Source of the DNA: DASRHT01 sp035650355
GTDB taxonomy: Bacteria; Chloroflexota; Ktedonobacteria; Ktedonobacterales; Ktedonobacteraceae
Direction: 5' to 3'
NCBI GenBank assembly: GCA_035650355.1
Contig: DASRHT010000075.1
Span: 34,923 to 98,922 of the forward strand
DNA length: 64,000 nucleotides
In this document: in pieces, positions 50,374 through 59,900 of the stretch
Layout of the letters: the number at the start of each line of letters is the position of its first letter
Numbering within the stretch: the stretch's first letter is position 1
Translations under genes and position numbers: made by a program
Notes under the pieces: model-generated
What the model saw: only the letters and a program-made list of their open reading frames with translations
Databases searched by the model: none
Told to the model about the DNA's origin: nothing

Positions 50374-51747
50374 TCAAGCTGTTTTTGCGCCTGGTTGTTC
50401 TATGCCTAAGGCAACAGCTTCTTCCTGGATAAAACGCGTGTATGCCTCGCCTTGCACAAAACATGGATGGTCGAGCAGACGTCTCAGGAATGGGATCGTT
50501 GTGGGCAGGCCCTCGATCACGTATTCATCCAGCGCCCGCCGGGCTCTGATGATTGCCTCTTCCCTCGTTTTGCCCCAGACGATGAGTTTTGCCAGCAGAG
50601 AGTCGTAATGTGGGGGGACTGTGTAGCCTGGATAGAGATGGCTGTCGATGCGCACGCCGGGGCCGCCGGGCATCACGAGATGCGTGACCGTGCCGGTCTC
50701 GGGGCGAAAATCGGCTTCGGCGTTCTCGGCTGTGATACGACACTCGATGGCGTGATAGTTGAACTGCACGTCCTCCTGGCGAATGCTGAGGGGGAAGCCC
50801 GCAGCGATACGAATCTGCTCTTTCACCAGATCGAAGTTTGTGACCTGCTCGGTCACGGGATGCTCCACTTGCAGACGGGTATTCATCTCCATAAAGTAAA
50901 AGCGGTTTTGCTCATCGACCAGAAACTCCATCGTGCCCGCGTTGCTATATCCGACCGCCAGGGCCGCTTGCACGGCTTTCGTACCCATTTCATGGCGCAG
51001 CTCCGCGGGCAGATGCGGGCTGGGAGCCTCTTCGAGCACTTTCTGGTTGCGCCTCTGGCACGAACAATTGCGCTCGCCCAGATGGATACCATTGCCGTGC
51101 TGGTCGAGGAGCACCTGGATTTCGACGTGGCGCGCCCGCTCCAGATAGCGTTCGAGGTAAATGCCATCGTCGCGGAAGGCTTCGCGCGCCTCGTTTTGCG
51201 CCAGCAAGAAGGTGCGCTCAAACTCTTCTGGCTTCTTGACCAGGCGGATACCGCGTCCGCCGCCGCCGGCAACTGCCTTGAGCATCAGTGGATAGCCGAC
51301 TTCTCTGGTCGCTTTCAGCCCATCGGCCAGCGTGCGGATCACAGAGGTGCCGGGAAGCATAGGCAGTCCGGCTCGCTCCATCGCGATGCGGGCGGATACT
51401 TTGTCGCCCATGATAGCCATTGCACTGGCCGATGGGCCGATAAACGTAATGTTCATATCCGCACACATCTCTACAAAACTCGTATTTTCTGAAAGGAATC
51501 CATAGCCTGGATGAATGGCCTCGGCCTGTGAGATGACGGCTGCGCTGAGAATATTGAGCTTCTGCAAGTAACTTTTGCTGCTTGGTCCTGGTCCAATGCA
51601 AATGTGCTGGTCAGCAGCACGTACCGGAAGAGAGTCTCTATCGGCTTCCGAGTGGACGATGACGCTGCGTATGCCCATTTCGCGGCAGGCGCGAATGACA
51701 CGCAGGGCGATCTCTCCACGATTGGCGATTAAGATGGTGCGAAACAT
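50374..51747 (-). CDS. accC: Acetyl-CoA carboxylase biotin carboxylase subunit
   Basis: 457 residues. Begins MFRTILIANRGEIALRVIRA; ATP-grasp motifs GGGGRGI and MNTRLQVEHPVTE are present. Start at ATG 51747 with CAGGAG upstream; the frame to 51807 is not supported. It should carboxylate the biotin of a carrier protein, but no accB lies in the window. Together with accD and accA it supplies malonyl-CoA. A SARP-like box upstream suggests pathway-linked expression. Confidence 0.93.
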   Translation of the reverse strand: MFRTILIANRGEIALRVIRACREMGIRSVIVHSEADRDSLPVRAADQHICIGPGPSSKSYLQKLNILSAAVISQAEAIHPGYGFLSENTSFVEMCADMNITFIGPSASAMAIMGDKVSARIAMERAGLPMLPGTSVIRTLADGLKATREVGYPLMLKAVAGGGGRGIRLVKKPEEFERTFLLAQNEAREAFRDDGIYLERYLERARHVEIQVLLDQHGNGIHLGERNCSCQRRNQKVLEEAPSPHLPAELRHEMGTKAVQAALAVGYSNAGTMEFLVDEQNRFYFMEMNTRLQVEHPVTEQVTNFDLVKEQIRIAAGFPLSIRQEDVQFNYHAIECRITAENAEADFRPETGTVTHLVMPGGPGVRIDSHLYPGYTVPPHYDSLLAKLIVWGKTREEAIIRARRALDEYVIEGLPTTIPFLRRLLDHPCFVQGEAYTRFIQEEAVALGIEQPGAKTA

Positions 51748-51837
51748 TGGCGATCTCCTGAAGGTGTGCGAACCTCCAGGTCTCCCTTCTTTAATATAGA
51801 ATATCAATGGCGCTTAGGATACACTTCCCATCCATAC

Positions 51838-51870
51838 AGAATAAGCATCTCACTTGCCGATCAGTTAGCT
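51838..51870 (-). promoter_or_regulatory. SARP-box promoter candidate of accC
   Basis: Minus strand: AGCTAAC (51864-51870), 4 nt, CGGCAAG (51853-51859), 9 nt, TATTCT (51838-51843). One nt shorter than the consensus gap. Confidence 0.42.
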
Positions 51871-52049
51871 GCGTGGTAAATTAGGCGCATGGTGCCTTGT
51901 CGTTGCGCCTTTTGATCCTATCAAGCATGCCTCAGGACCGGGGGAAATACGCCTCGTGGGGCATAGCAACTCAACTTTCCAGTAGTACTCTTAACAAAAG
52001 TACAAAAGATGGAAAGAGTTTATTAACGTGAGATATAAGGAATGAAGAT

Positions 52050-52880
52050 ATGCAATCAGGACGCAATGCTAATTTGTGGGTATTCAATGTCAGGCAGCAT
52101 GAGGGCGCTCGTCTACGCCTGTTCTGCTTTCCTTCGGCTGGCGGGGGCGCTTCAATGTATGTACCCTGGATCAACGCCTTTGCGCCAGATGTAGAAGTCT
52201 ATCCGGTGCAACTTCCAGGGCGCGAGAACCGCATGAAAGAGCCTCCTTGCTCGCAATTTGATGGATTGATAGAGGAACTCTGCGAAGCTCTGCTGCCCTA
52301 TTTTACTGCACCGAACCCCGTAGGGACCCGCTTTAGCGCGTCCTCCAGCGATTTATCGCCTACCCCCGCGTCCAGCACGCCATTCGCGTTCTTTGGTCAC
52401 AGTATGGGAGCCTTGATCAGCTTTGGCTTGACGCATCAGTTGCTCAAGCGGGGAGATCCTTTGCCCGCGCACCTGTTGCTATCGGCGTATCGCGCTCCCC
52501 AGATCCCCAATCCCGAATCGTTGCATACGCTGGCAGATGAGCCGCTCGTTCGCAAGATGATCGAGCTGAATGGGACGCAGCGCGGAGTGCTGGAAGATCC
52601 AGAGATGCGGCGGTTGATCTTGCCTCTGATGCGGGCAGATTTCTCGATTTGCGAAACCTATCACCATACCGCTAGCGAGCCGCTTGCCATCCCCATCACG
52701 GCCTTTGGCGGGTTGGAGGATACCAGGGCCGGACGCGATGTGCTGGCGGCCTGGCGCGAACAGACCAGCAAACAGTTCCGTCTGCACCTGTTGCCTGGCG
52801 GCCATTTCTATTTTCGGACGACGCCGCAACCTCTCTGGCAGCTAGTGAAGCAGGAACTGCAACCGTTGCTAGAACGGTGA
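52050..52880 (+). CDS. Type II (discrete) thioesterase
   Basis: 276 residues, alpha/beta hydrolase of the TEII group: SAGGGASMYVPWINAF at the N-terminus, nucleophile in FFGHSMGALISFG and catalytic His in LPGGHFYF. Such enzymes remove stalled or wrong acyl groups from carrier proteins of modular synthases. A low-complexity stretch (NPVGTRFSASSSDLSPTPAS, about residues 90-110) just before the nucleophile motif is encoded by a dispersed repeat. No SARP-like box found; AAGGAATGAAG precedes the ATG. More likely linked to the type I synthase at 56959. Confidence 0.88.
   Translation: MQSGRNANLWVFNVRQHEGARLRLFCFPSAGGGASMYVPWINAFAPDVEVYPVQLPGRENRMKEPPCSQFDGLIEELCEALLPYFTAPNPVGTRFSASSSDLSPTPASSTPFAFFGHSMGALISFGLTHQLLKRGDPLPAHLLLSAYRAPQIPNPESLHTLADEPLVRKMIELNGTQRGVLEDPEMRRLILPLMRADFSICETYHHTASEPLAIPITAFGGLEDTRAGRDVLAAWREQTSKQFRLHLLPGGHFYFRTTPQPLWQLVKQELQPLLER
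52320..52340 (+). repeat. Family 2 repeat inside the thioesterase gene
   Basis: GTAGGGACCCGCTTTAGCG lies in frame within the coding sequence; the same sequence with one change occurs between genes at 56882-56900. It adds a linker to the protein without breaking the frame. Confidence 0.6.
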
Positions 52881-52907
52881 TCTATCCTGAGCAATCCTAT
52901 TTCATTG

Positions 52908-53013
52908 CTAAGTAGGTAGACAAAAGAAACTGGAAGCGGGGTCCAGGGGCGCCGCCCCTGGTGGGGCACGGGGTACCCCCGATTTTTCTCCTTTTTAATG
53001 GAGACCTACTTAG
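52908..53013. mobile_element. Small MITE-like element with 10-bp terminal inverted repeats
   Basis: CTAAGTAGGT (52908-52917) and ACCTACTTAG (53004-53013) are perfect inverted repeats bounding 106 bp. Inside is the palindrome CCAGGGGCG/CGCCCCTGG. No coding capacity. It lies between the thioesterase stop and the dehydrogenase stop. Confidence 0.55.
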
Positions 53014-53027
53014 TGGTTATTGAGCCA

Positions 53028-54002
53028 TCAATAACTGCGCTGCCGATCATAGATGTTGCGTAATGGTTCACCTTTACGAAAGAGCTTGAGATTGTTACAA
53101 AACACCGCTACAGCATGCTCTGCATAGCGTTTTGTCCACCCGGCAATATGGGGGCTGACAACAATTTTAGGATGCGTGAGAATGGGATGGCCATCCGGCA
53201 AAGGTTCTTCTTCAACAACATCGAGCCCCGCTCCCCTGAGCCATCCTTGATCAAGAGCTTTAAGCAACATCTCTTGATCAAGCACTGCGCCCCGGGAAAT
53301 ATTGATGAGGAAGGCGTCTGGACGCATCGCACGCAATTCAGCTTCTGCAATGAGATGCTTTGTCCGGGCAGTCGATGGTACACAGATCACCACGAAATGA
53401 GCCTGACCAAGCATCGCGTGGAGATTTTCCGCTACAAAAAACTGATCTACGTTGTAATCGCTTCCGCCAGCCGGGACTGTGCGGCTGCTCGCCAGTACCC
53501 TGAGGCCAAGTGCCTTACAGAGCTGTGCGACACGACGGCCAATGTTCCCCAACCCAATAATGGCGACGGTTCGCCCAAAAAGTTCATAATCTAGCAGCTC
53601 AGACCATTCATCTCTGCGTGCCCAATGCCCTGCCTGTTGTAAAGCCAGGAGCTGAGGCCAGTGACGAGTAAACAGCAGCATCAGGCTGATCACATGCTCG
53701 CTGACCGCGATAGAGTGCGCACCACTTACGGTCGTAATTAACACATTACTTTCGATGACGTCACTGCCATTGAGGAGGTCCGCTCCTGCACTGAAGAGCT
53801 GTACCCAGCGAAGTTGAGGAGCGTGGCCGGTTCGCGGTGGAAAGCGAGAGCCAAAAAGAATATGAGCATCCGGTAACTTTTGCAAGAATCGCTCTTTATC
53901 CGTCTCTTTCCACACGCACGCAGGGGCAGCCGCTCGCTCAATGGCTTCCAGATGAGATGGATGCAAATCGACATTCGTAAGAATGTTCAGGGTCTCTTCC
54001 AT
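53028..54002 (-). CDS. D-2-hydroxyacid dehydrogenase
   Basis: 324 residues. NAD-binding AIIGLGNIGRRVAQLCKALG, catalytic Arg in NISRGAVLDQ, Glu in VVEEEPLPDGHP and His in VVSPHIAGW. It interconverts 2-oxo and 2-hydroxy acids; the substrate is unknown. Start at ATG 54002; a GTG at 54014 is possible. Convergent with the thioesterase gene across the MITE-like element. It may supply a hydroxy acid for the type I synthase (inference). Confidence 0.88.
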   Translation of the reverse strand: MEETLNILTNVDLHPSHLEAIERAAAPACVWKETDKERFLQKLPDAHILFGSRFPPRTGHAPQLRWVQLFSAGADLLNGSDVIESNVLITTVSGAHSIAVSEHVISLMLLFTRHWPQLLALQQAGHWARRDEWSELLDYELFGRTVAIIGLGNIGRRVAQLCKALGLRVLASSRTVPAGGSDYNVDQFFVAENLHAMLGQAHFVVICVPSTARTKHLIAEAELRAMRPDAFLINISRGAVLDQEMLLKALDQGWLRGAGLDVVEEEPLPDGHPILTHPKIVVSPHIAGWTKRYAEHAVAVFCNNLKLFRKGEPLRNIYDRQRSY

Positions 54003-54068
54003 GATAGGGTACACCTCTTTGCTAAGGAAAATAAGCGCACAAATCCAGTTTCACTGGATTTGTATTGA

Positions 54069-54639
54069 TAAAGGCTCACAGCCATAATACTTGCAGGCAA
54101 TGAGCCAGGTAAAAATGTAGGAATAGGTAAAGATTGTTTAGAATGTGTATTGGCACCCTGGTGAGCGGAATTCTACCATGCCGCTTTATCAGACTGCTTT
54201 CCAGCATGTAGAACCAGCTTTTGATAACTTTTTATTAGTATAAATTATCTGTTGACTTTTGTCCAGTTAAAAATAGGGATAAAAGAGTCGGCAATGTGTG
54301 CAGACCCACATCGTTTTGACCAATGCCGACCCCTTTCAGATATATAGTTGACTTTAAATGCCAATAAGTTGCGGGTTTCCCATGCTCTTTCGTGGCGGGA
54401 AGCACGCACTCTCTATTTCTGCTACCTTTTTTGGGAAGCTCAGGAAGAATAGTCACTTAGAGAATACTTGCAATTGGCAAGTTATTCCTTGCAGATGGCC
54501 TGAGCGAAGCTAGCGCGTCAGCGGCGTTGGCAATCTGCATAACAAGTTATTAGTGTGAGAAGGGAACGCGAGTGGCACGGATAGATGCAACTATTTCGTC
54601 TGGCGCCTGTACTTCTCAAGATAGGAAAGGATCAAACGC
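54069..54639. other. Non-coding stretch, possible element remnant
   Basis: No convincing gene. A minus-strand frame (54235-54456, 73 residues ending LTGQKSTDNLY) looks like a fragment but is not recognised. GTTGACTTT occurs twice (about 54251 and 54349), GTCGGCA and TGCCGAC form a partial inverted repeat (about 54287-54331), and CAAGTTATT occurs at about 54478 and 54543. It may be the relic of an insertion sequence. Confidence 0.35.
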
Positions 54640-55932
54640 ATGAGCACCGCAGTACTGGAACATGGAGCGATTACCAGACCTCTGACGGAAGAAATGAAGG
54701 AAGAGCCAATTGCAGCCTCATCGGCTCGCCAGGCGCGCTCTCACACCGTCGCGCTTCTGTTCCTGATCGGTTGCGTCACGTTAATGATGACCGGCTTTGC
54801 CGTGATTATTCCTGTCTTCCCACAACGTTTGCAGGCAATGGGGCTGGGCTCTGAGATGCTGGCATTGATGGAAGGAGCTTTCGGCCTGGGAATGTTCCTC
54901 TTCAGCACGCCGATGGGGACCTGGTCTGGCCGCATTGGTCGCAAGCCGATCCTCTTCATCTCCCTGGCTGGCTTTATCGTTACCAATCTGCTGCTGGCCT
55001 TCGTCAATGTGCCATTGTTCTTCATCCCTATCCGCTTTGTCGAGGGCATGTTACTTTCTGGCCTGATCCCGGTGGCTATGTCGATGGTGGGCGATACGAT
55101 CCCACTTGAGAGGCAGGGACGCTGGATCGGCTTTCTCACCACAGCCCAGGCGGTTGGCTTCGCTCTTGGTCCGGGCCTGGGTGGCTTCCTCTACCAGAAC
55201 CTGGGTTTCAGCAGTCCCTTCCTGCTCTCGGCTGGAATCGCGCTGGCGGCCTCTCTGCTGGCTATATTCCTGGTGCCGGAGACGCTGCCCAGGCATGTGC
55301 TGCAGACGAAGCTGCAACAGGAGAGCGATGGGGAACGAACCAACCAGCCGAAACAGTGGCGTTTAGCCAGCTTGATCTTGCTCGTTGCCCCGTTCCTGGT
55401 GATTGATTTCGGGATGATCTTCACCTTCCCCTTCGTGTTCCCACAAGTTCCCTTCTTCTTTGAGAGGGTGCTCCACTACGGCCCGACGCTATACGGTCTG
55501 TTGTTCAGCACCTACGGCATGGCGCTGGCCGTCTTCCCGCTTGTGCTGGGACCGCTCTCGGAGAAACTGCCGAAAAGGCCGCTCATTGTGACGGGTAGCC
55601 TGCTCTTCAGTGCCTTGATTGTGGTTATGTTGGTGGCTCCGCTCTATCCGCTGCTGGTATTAGGGGCGGCCATCTCGGGGCTAGGCAGCGCCTTCGTCGA
55701 GCCTGCGATGGGCAGCGTGTATCTGGCTGCCACCACCGATGAGAATCGCGGCCAGGTGATGGGCATGCGCGGCTCAGCCATCTCGCTTGCCATCATGCTC
55801 GGCCCGCTGGTGCAGGCGCTGGTTGGCCTCTGGATCACTCCGCAGATCACCTTCGCCATTGGCGTGGCGCTATCGCTCATGATGGCGCTGGTGGCTTTTC
55901 TCCTGTTGAAGACCCCTGGCCGGTCACGCTAG
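54640..55932 (+). CDS. MFS drug exporter (DHA1/TetA-like)
   Basis: 430 residues, 12 predicted membrane segments. MFS motif A reads GRIGRKPILFISLAG and motif C region GFALGPGLGGFLYQ. Such antiporters expel drugs. AGGAAAGGA precedes the ATG. It lies between the 2-hydroxyacid dehydrogenase and the type I synthase, so self-resistance for that product is plausible. Confidence 0.88.
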   Translation: MSTAVLEHGAITRPLTEEMKEEPIAASSARQARSHTVALLFLIGCVTLMMTGFAVIIPVFPQRLQAMGLGSEMLALMEGAFGLGMFLFSTPMGTWSGRIGRKPILFISLAGFIVTNLLLAFVNVPLFFIPIRFVEGMLLSGLIPVAMSMVGDTIPLERQGRWIGFLTTAQAVGFALGPGLGGFLYQNLGFSSPFLLSAGIALAASLLAIFLVPETLPRHVLQTKLQQESDGERTNQPKQWRLASLILLVAPFLVIDFGMIFTFPFVFPQVPFFFERVLHYGPTLYGLLFSTYGMALAVFPLVLGPLSEKLPKRPLIVTGSLLFSALIVVMLVAPLYPLLVLGAAISGLGSAFVEPAMGSVYLAATTDENRGQVMGMRGSAISLAIMLGPLVQALVGLWITPQITFAIGVALSLMMALVAFLLLKTPGRSR

Positions 55933-56018
55933 CTTCTTTGGAGACCTGGACCACTAAAATGCGCTCTGGAGAGCGTTGACGATAGTGTTTCCATAAGTAT
56001 AACAAAAAGGAGTCTTCA

Positions 56019-56876
56019 ATGAGCAGGCAAGAGTCAATGTTTTATCCGCCGGAACAGTCCGAGCGGGAGGCGCGAGAAGAGAGGCGCATGGGGGACGAGA
56101 AGCTCCAGCCGCGACCGCGTGGGAGAGTGTCGCGAGGGCAGTTCGCGTTGCTGGGGGTCGTGTTGGCCGTGGCGCTCCTGTTCCTCCTGGGACTCGGCGT
56201 TAAAGAGATTGGCACCAGCGTCCAGAAAACGACGGTAGAACCCACGCTGAGCTATACCGTCCCTGCAACCTCTCATCTGGTGGTGCATACCCAGGGCGGC
56301 GATGTGCAGATTCATGAGGGTGGCAGCAATACGATCATCATCAAAGCGACCAAACATTCAGGGATTTTTGATAGCGATACCTCGAAGGATGTCAGCGCCT
56401 CGCAAAATGGCGACACGGTGGATGTCACAGCGCAGGTGGAGAATCACCTTTTCCTCTTAGGTAACGTGCAGTCATATGTGACTCTGGATATTACCGTTCC
56501 TGCTAACTGCGGCGTCCAGGTAAATAGCGACGCGGGCAACATCGATATTGCGGATGCTAATGTACAGGCCGCATTACATACGGATGCCGGAAATATCACC
56601 ATGACCGATGCGCATTTGGCTGGCACATCCAGCGCCATGACCGATGCTGGCAATATCACGTTTAGCGGCTCGCTGGATGCGCGAGGCAGCTATACCTTCA
56701 ATACGAAGGCAGGCAACATCGATGTAACGCTGCCCGGCAACGATGCAGTTAACCTCCATGCCCAATCTCTGATCGGGAAGGTGGACAACGAATTTGGCAA
56801 TGCGGCTGGCAGCCCTCCTCAAGCCCCTGTAACGATCAGCACCGGCGCCGGCAATATTACCATCCATAAACAATAG
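56019..56876 (+). CDS. Membrane-anchored DUF4097-type beta-helix protein
   Basis: 285 residues. A cytoplasmic basic N-terminus (about 1-45), one membrane segment (FALLGVVLAVALLFLLGLGV) and an extracellular beta-repeat region with recurrent DAGNI motifs (NSDAGNIDIADA, HTDAGNITMTDA, MTDAGNITFSGS), typical of DUF4097/adhesin-like domains. Function unknown, perhaps envelope. AAAAAGGAG precedes the ATG. Confidence 0.75.
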   Translation: MSRQESMFYPPEQSEREAREERRMGDEKLQPRPRGRVSRGQFALLGVVLAVALLFLLGLGVKEIGTSVQKTTVEPTLSYTVPATSHLVVHTQGGDVQIHEGGSNTIIIKATKHSGIFDSDTSKDVSASQNGDTVDVTAQVENHLFLLGNVQSYVTLDITVPANCGVQVNSDAGNIDIADANVQAALHTDAGNITMTDAHLAGTSSAMTDAGNITFSGSLDARGSYTFNTKAGNIDVTLPGNDAVNLHAQSLIGKVDNEFGNAAGSPPQAPVTISTGAGNITIHKQ

Positions 56877-56881
56877 CGCCC

Positions 56882-56900
56882 GTAGGGACCCGCTTGAGCG
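56882..56900 (+). repeat. Family 2 repeat copy
   Basis: GTAGGGACCCGCTTGAGCG just after the stop codon of the DUF4097 gene; same as the copy inside the thioesterase gene apart from one base. Confidence 0.6.
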
Positions 56901-56912
56901 CACCCGTAAAAA

Positions 56913-56948
56913 CAGCCAGGGAATAATCTACCCTGGCTGCTTTTCTAT
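56913..56948. terminator. Bidirectional terminator
   Basis: CAGCCAGGG (56913-56921) pairs with CCCTGGCTG (56931-56939), followed by CTTTTCT on the plus strand and TTTTTAC on the minus strand. It serves both the DUF4097 gene and the synthase gene. Confidence 0.8.
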
Positions 56949-56958
56949 TAGGGAAGAT

Positions 56959-59900
56959 CTATACCAGATTCTCCACTTCCTCCTCGGGAATACTTTCGAT
57001 CTCTTCCAGGATGGTGGTCTCGATGAGCAATGCCAGTTCGGCCACGGTGGGAGAGTCGAAGAGCGCGGCCAGCGGCAGATTGACCTGGAACGCCTGGCGT
57101 AGATGTCCCATCAACTGCGTGCCCATCAGCGAATGGCCGCCCAGCTCGAAGAAGTTATCGTGGATACCGATCTCTTCGATGCCCAGCAACCTGGTCCAGA
57201 TCGCTGCAACCTCCTGTTCCACCTCGCTTTCAGGCGCGACATAGGGCGTGCCCAGAACCGGGCGGGCGTATCCCCCCTGAGATGATGCTTGCCGGTACCG
57301 TTTGAGCATCTCTATCAGCATCTCGATAGAGACATCCTTGATCCCTTCAACCACATCGGGCAAGTCCTGCGGCGATACGAGGACCTGTGGCAGGCGATAG
57401 GATAAAATGCGTTCGATAGCCTCCATGCCTTCTTCAAAGGTAATGCCATATTTGCGCCTGCGCTCATTGAAAAAGATCTGAGCCTCTTTAGGGAAATCTG
57501 CCAGCCCTGCCGACCAGGCGTCCCATTGCCAGTGATTCCAGTTGATCGAGATCACCGGATAAGGCGCTCTGGATTTTTTGAAGTGCGCGAAGGCATCCAG
57601 AAATGAATTGGCGGCACAATAATCAACCTCGCCCAATCCGCCAGTCACGGCGCTGATAGACGAGAAGAGCAGCATAAAGTCAAGTCGGTGCTGACGTAAA
57701 GCCTGATCCAGGATCAGGGTGCCATCCACTTTGGGGGCCAGAATTTTAGCTGCTATCGCGGGATCTTTGAGCTGGATCTGTCCTTCCGGTGGCAGCGCCG
57801 CGACATGAATGACGCCATGAAGCGCGCCGTATGTCTCGATTGTTCGTTGGATAACGTGGTGAATCTGATCCGCATCGGTAACATCGGCGGCAAGGACAAG
57901 AACGTCGGTTTCTTGCTCCTCAAGAGCCTGCACCTGGCGTATGCGCCGCGCAATCTCTTCATCCTCGCCATGTTGCGCTAATACTATGTCCCAGCTCTCG
58001 CGAGGAGGAAGCCCTGAACGACTCGTTAAGACCAGCCGGGCCCTCACTTTCTGAGCAAGGTGCGCGGCTATAGCCTGACCAATGCCGCCCAGGCCGCCCA
58101 GGATCAGGTATGTCCCACCTTCGCGCAAAACAGGCGCAGGCGTTGCTCTCCCTTGCAAGCGGGCGGGCTCAAAGATTTGCGTCCAGCGGTGAGCGCCTCT
58201 GAAGGCAATCACCCTATCGGAACTGCACACGCTGGCTTCGCAGACAAGTTGATCGATCAGCAGCTCTTCCTGCCAGCTACCAGGCGTCGGCACTATCACA
58301 TCGATGCTGCGACAACTGATATGCGCATACTCCTGCGGAATGACGCGTATCGGGCCGAGGACAGTGGCTTTAGCGGGGCAGAGCTGATCAGTTCCGGTGA
58401 CATCGTGTAAATGGTTGGAGACCAGCGAGATTTGACAATGCTCTACTCCCACGTTGCTCAGCGTCTGCACCAGGCTGATCAGGCTATAGAAGCCGAGTTG
58501 CAGGATACGAGCAGTATACGCGCGCATATCCCGCTCCTGCTCTTCATCTGCAGAGACCGTCCAGAGGTGGAGAATGTGATCAGGCATATGACCGCCAGCC
58601 ATCACTGCCCGCAAAAGAGTCGCGTAATCCTCTGGATTGCTCGGATGCACGCGATACGTGTCTTTATCGATCCTGGCAAAGCCATCTCCGGGCATCACCA
58701 TAACTACTGGCACAGCATAGCTTTCCAGCTTCCGCTTAATCCGCGCACCGAGTCCGCACTCATCAGCGAAGACGATCCAGCAGCGCTCATCTTCCGCCGT
58801 CAGGGTTTCCACAGGCTGAGATGGCAGCGTCTGCTTCCAGGAAGGGAGGTAGAACCAATCAGCCATATCGCCTTTGCGCTCCATCGTATTATTGATGAAA
58901 GCCTCTATTTTTGATCCCGCCTCATCCGCCACAAAGCGCACCTTCTTAGGCTCAATCCAGTAGCGTTGGCGCTCGAAAGGATAGGTGGGCAGGGGCACAC
59001 GCAAGCGTCGCTCCTCCTGCCAAAACGTCTGCCAGGGTACTACTGCACCCGCCAGCCACAGCTTGCCCAACATCGCCAACGCCACGCTCACATCATCTTC
59101 GTGCTCAAAGCGAGCGCGCAAGGTGGGCACGACCACCGGCGGCTCCTCCTGTGCCTCTAGACTGATGGCTTGCTTGAGAAACGAGCCCAGGCTCTGCCCA
59201 GGACCAATCTCGACGAACACGGGTTGCCCCTGCTGCCATAGGCGCTGCACACCAGCAGCGAAGTGGACCGTCTGGCACATGTGGCGGCTCCAGTACTGCG
59301 GGTCGTGCAACTCCTGCTCGCTGATCCACTCGCCGGTCACGTTGGAGAGGTAGGGGATCTGCGGCTGTCGCATCGTGATAGAGGTCGCCAACGTATCTAG
59401 TTCCGCCTGCGCTGGTGCCAGCAACGGGGAATGGAAGGCATGGCTGCTCGGGATGAGCCGCGAAACAATCTCTTGCTGCTCCAATCGTCTCTGCACCTCA
59501 GCAATCGCCTCAGGGGTACCTACCAGCACGCACTGTTTGGCACTGTTGATGATTGCCAGGCTGATCGCATCGCTGAGCCAGGGCTGGACTTGCTCAGGAG
59601 AGAGGGCGACAGCGAGCATGGAGCCAGCAGGCAACGCAGCGATGAGCTGAGCGCGACGACAGACCAGGTGCAGCGCATCGGCGAGGCTCAGCGTGCCGGC
59701 GACGCACGCGGCGACATATTCGCCCAGGCTGTAGCCGATGAGGGCTTGAGGCCGCAATCCCCAACTGAGCAGAAGCTGCGCCAACGCGTACTCGATGATG
59801 AAGACGGCGGGTTGCGCGTATTCGGTCTGCTGCACCAACTCCTGCGCGGCAGAGGTTGCAGGTTGCGAGCGTCCGAGCATGGCAGCCAGATCAAGCCCGC

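Noticed and set aside
50452..51492. A 346-codon open frame on the plus strand opposite accC
   Set aside because: It is antisense to a clear biotin carboxylase gene, has no ribosome site and no family resemblance; long antisense frames arise from the codon bias.
54235..54456. 73-codon minus-strand frame as a gene
   Set aside because: No ribosome site or recognisable family; kept only as a possible element remnant.
54475..54550. TGGCAAG, AGCGAAG and TGGCAAT upstream of the MFS gene at 54640 as SARP boxes
   Set aside because: None has a partner at 11 bp together with a -10 hexamer at about 10 nt.
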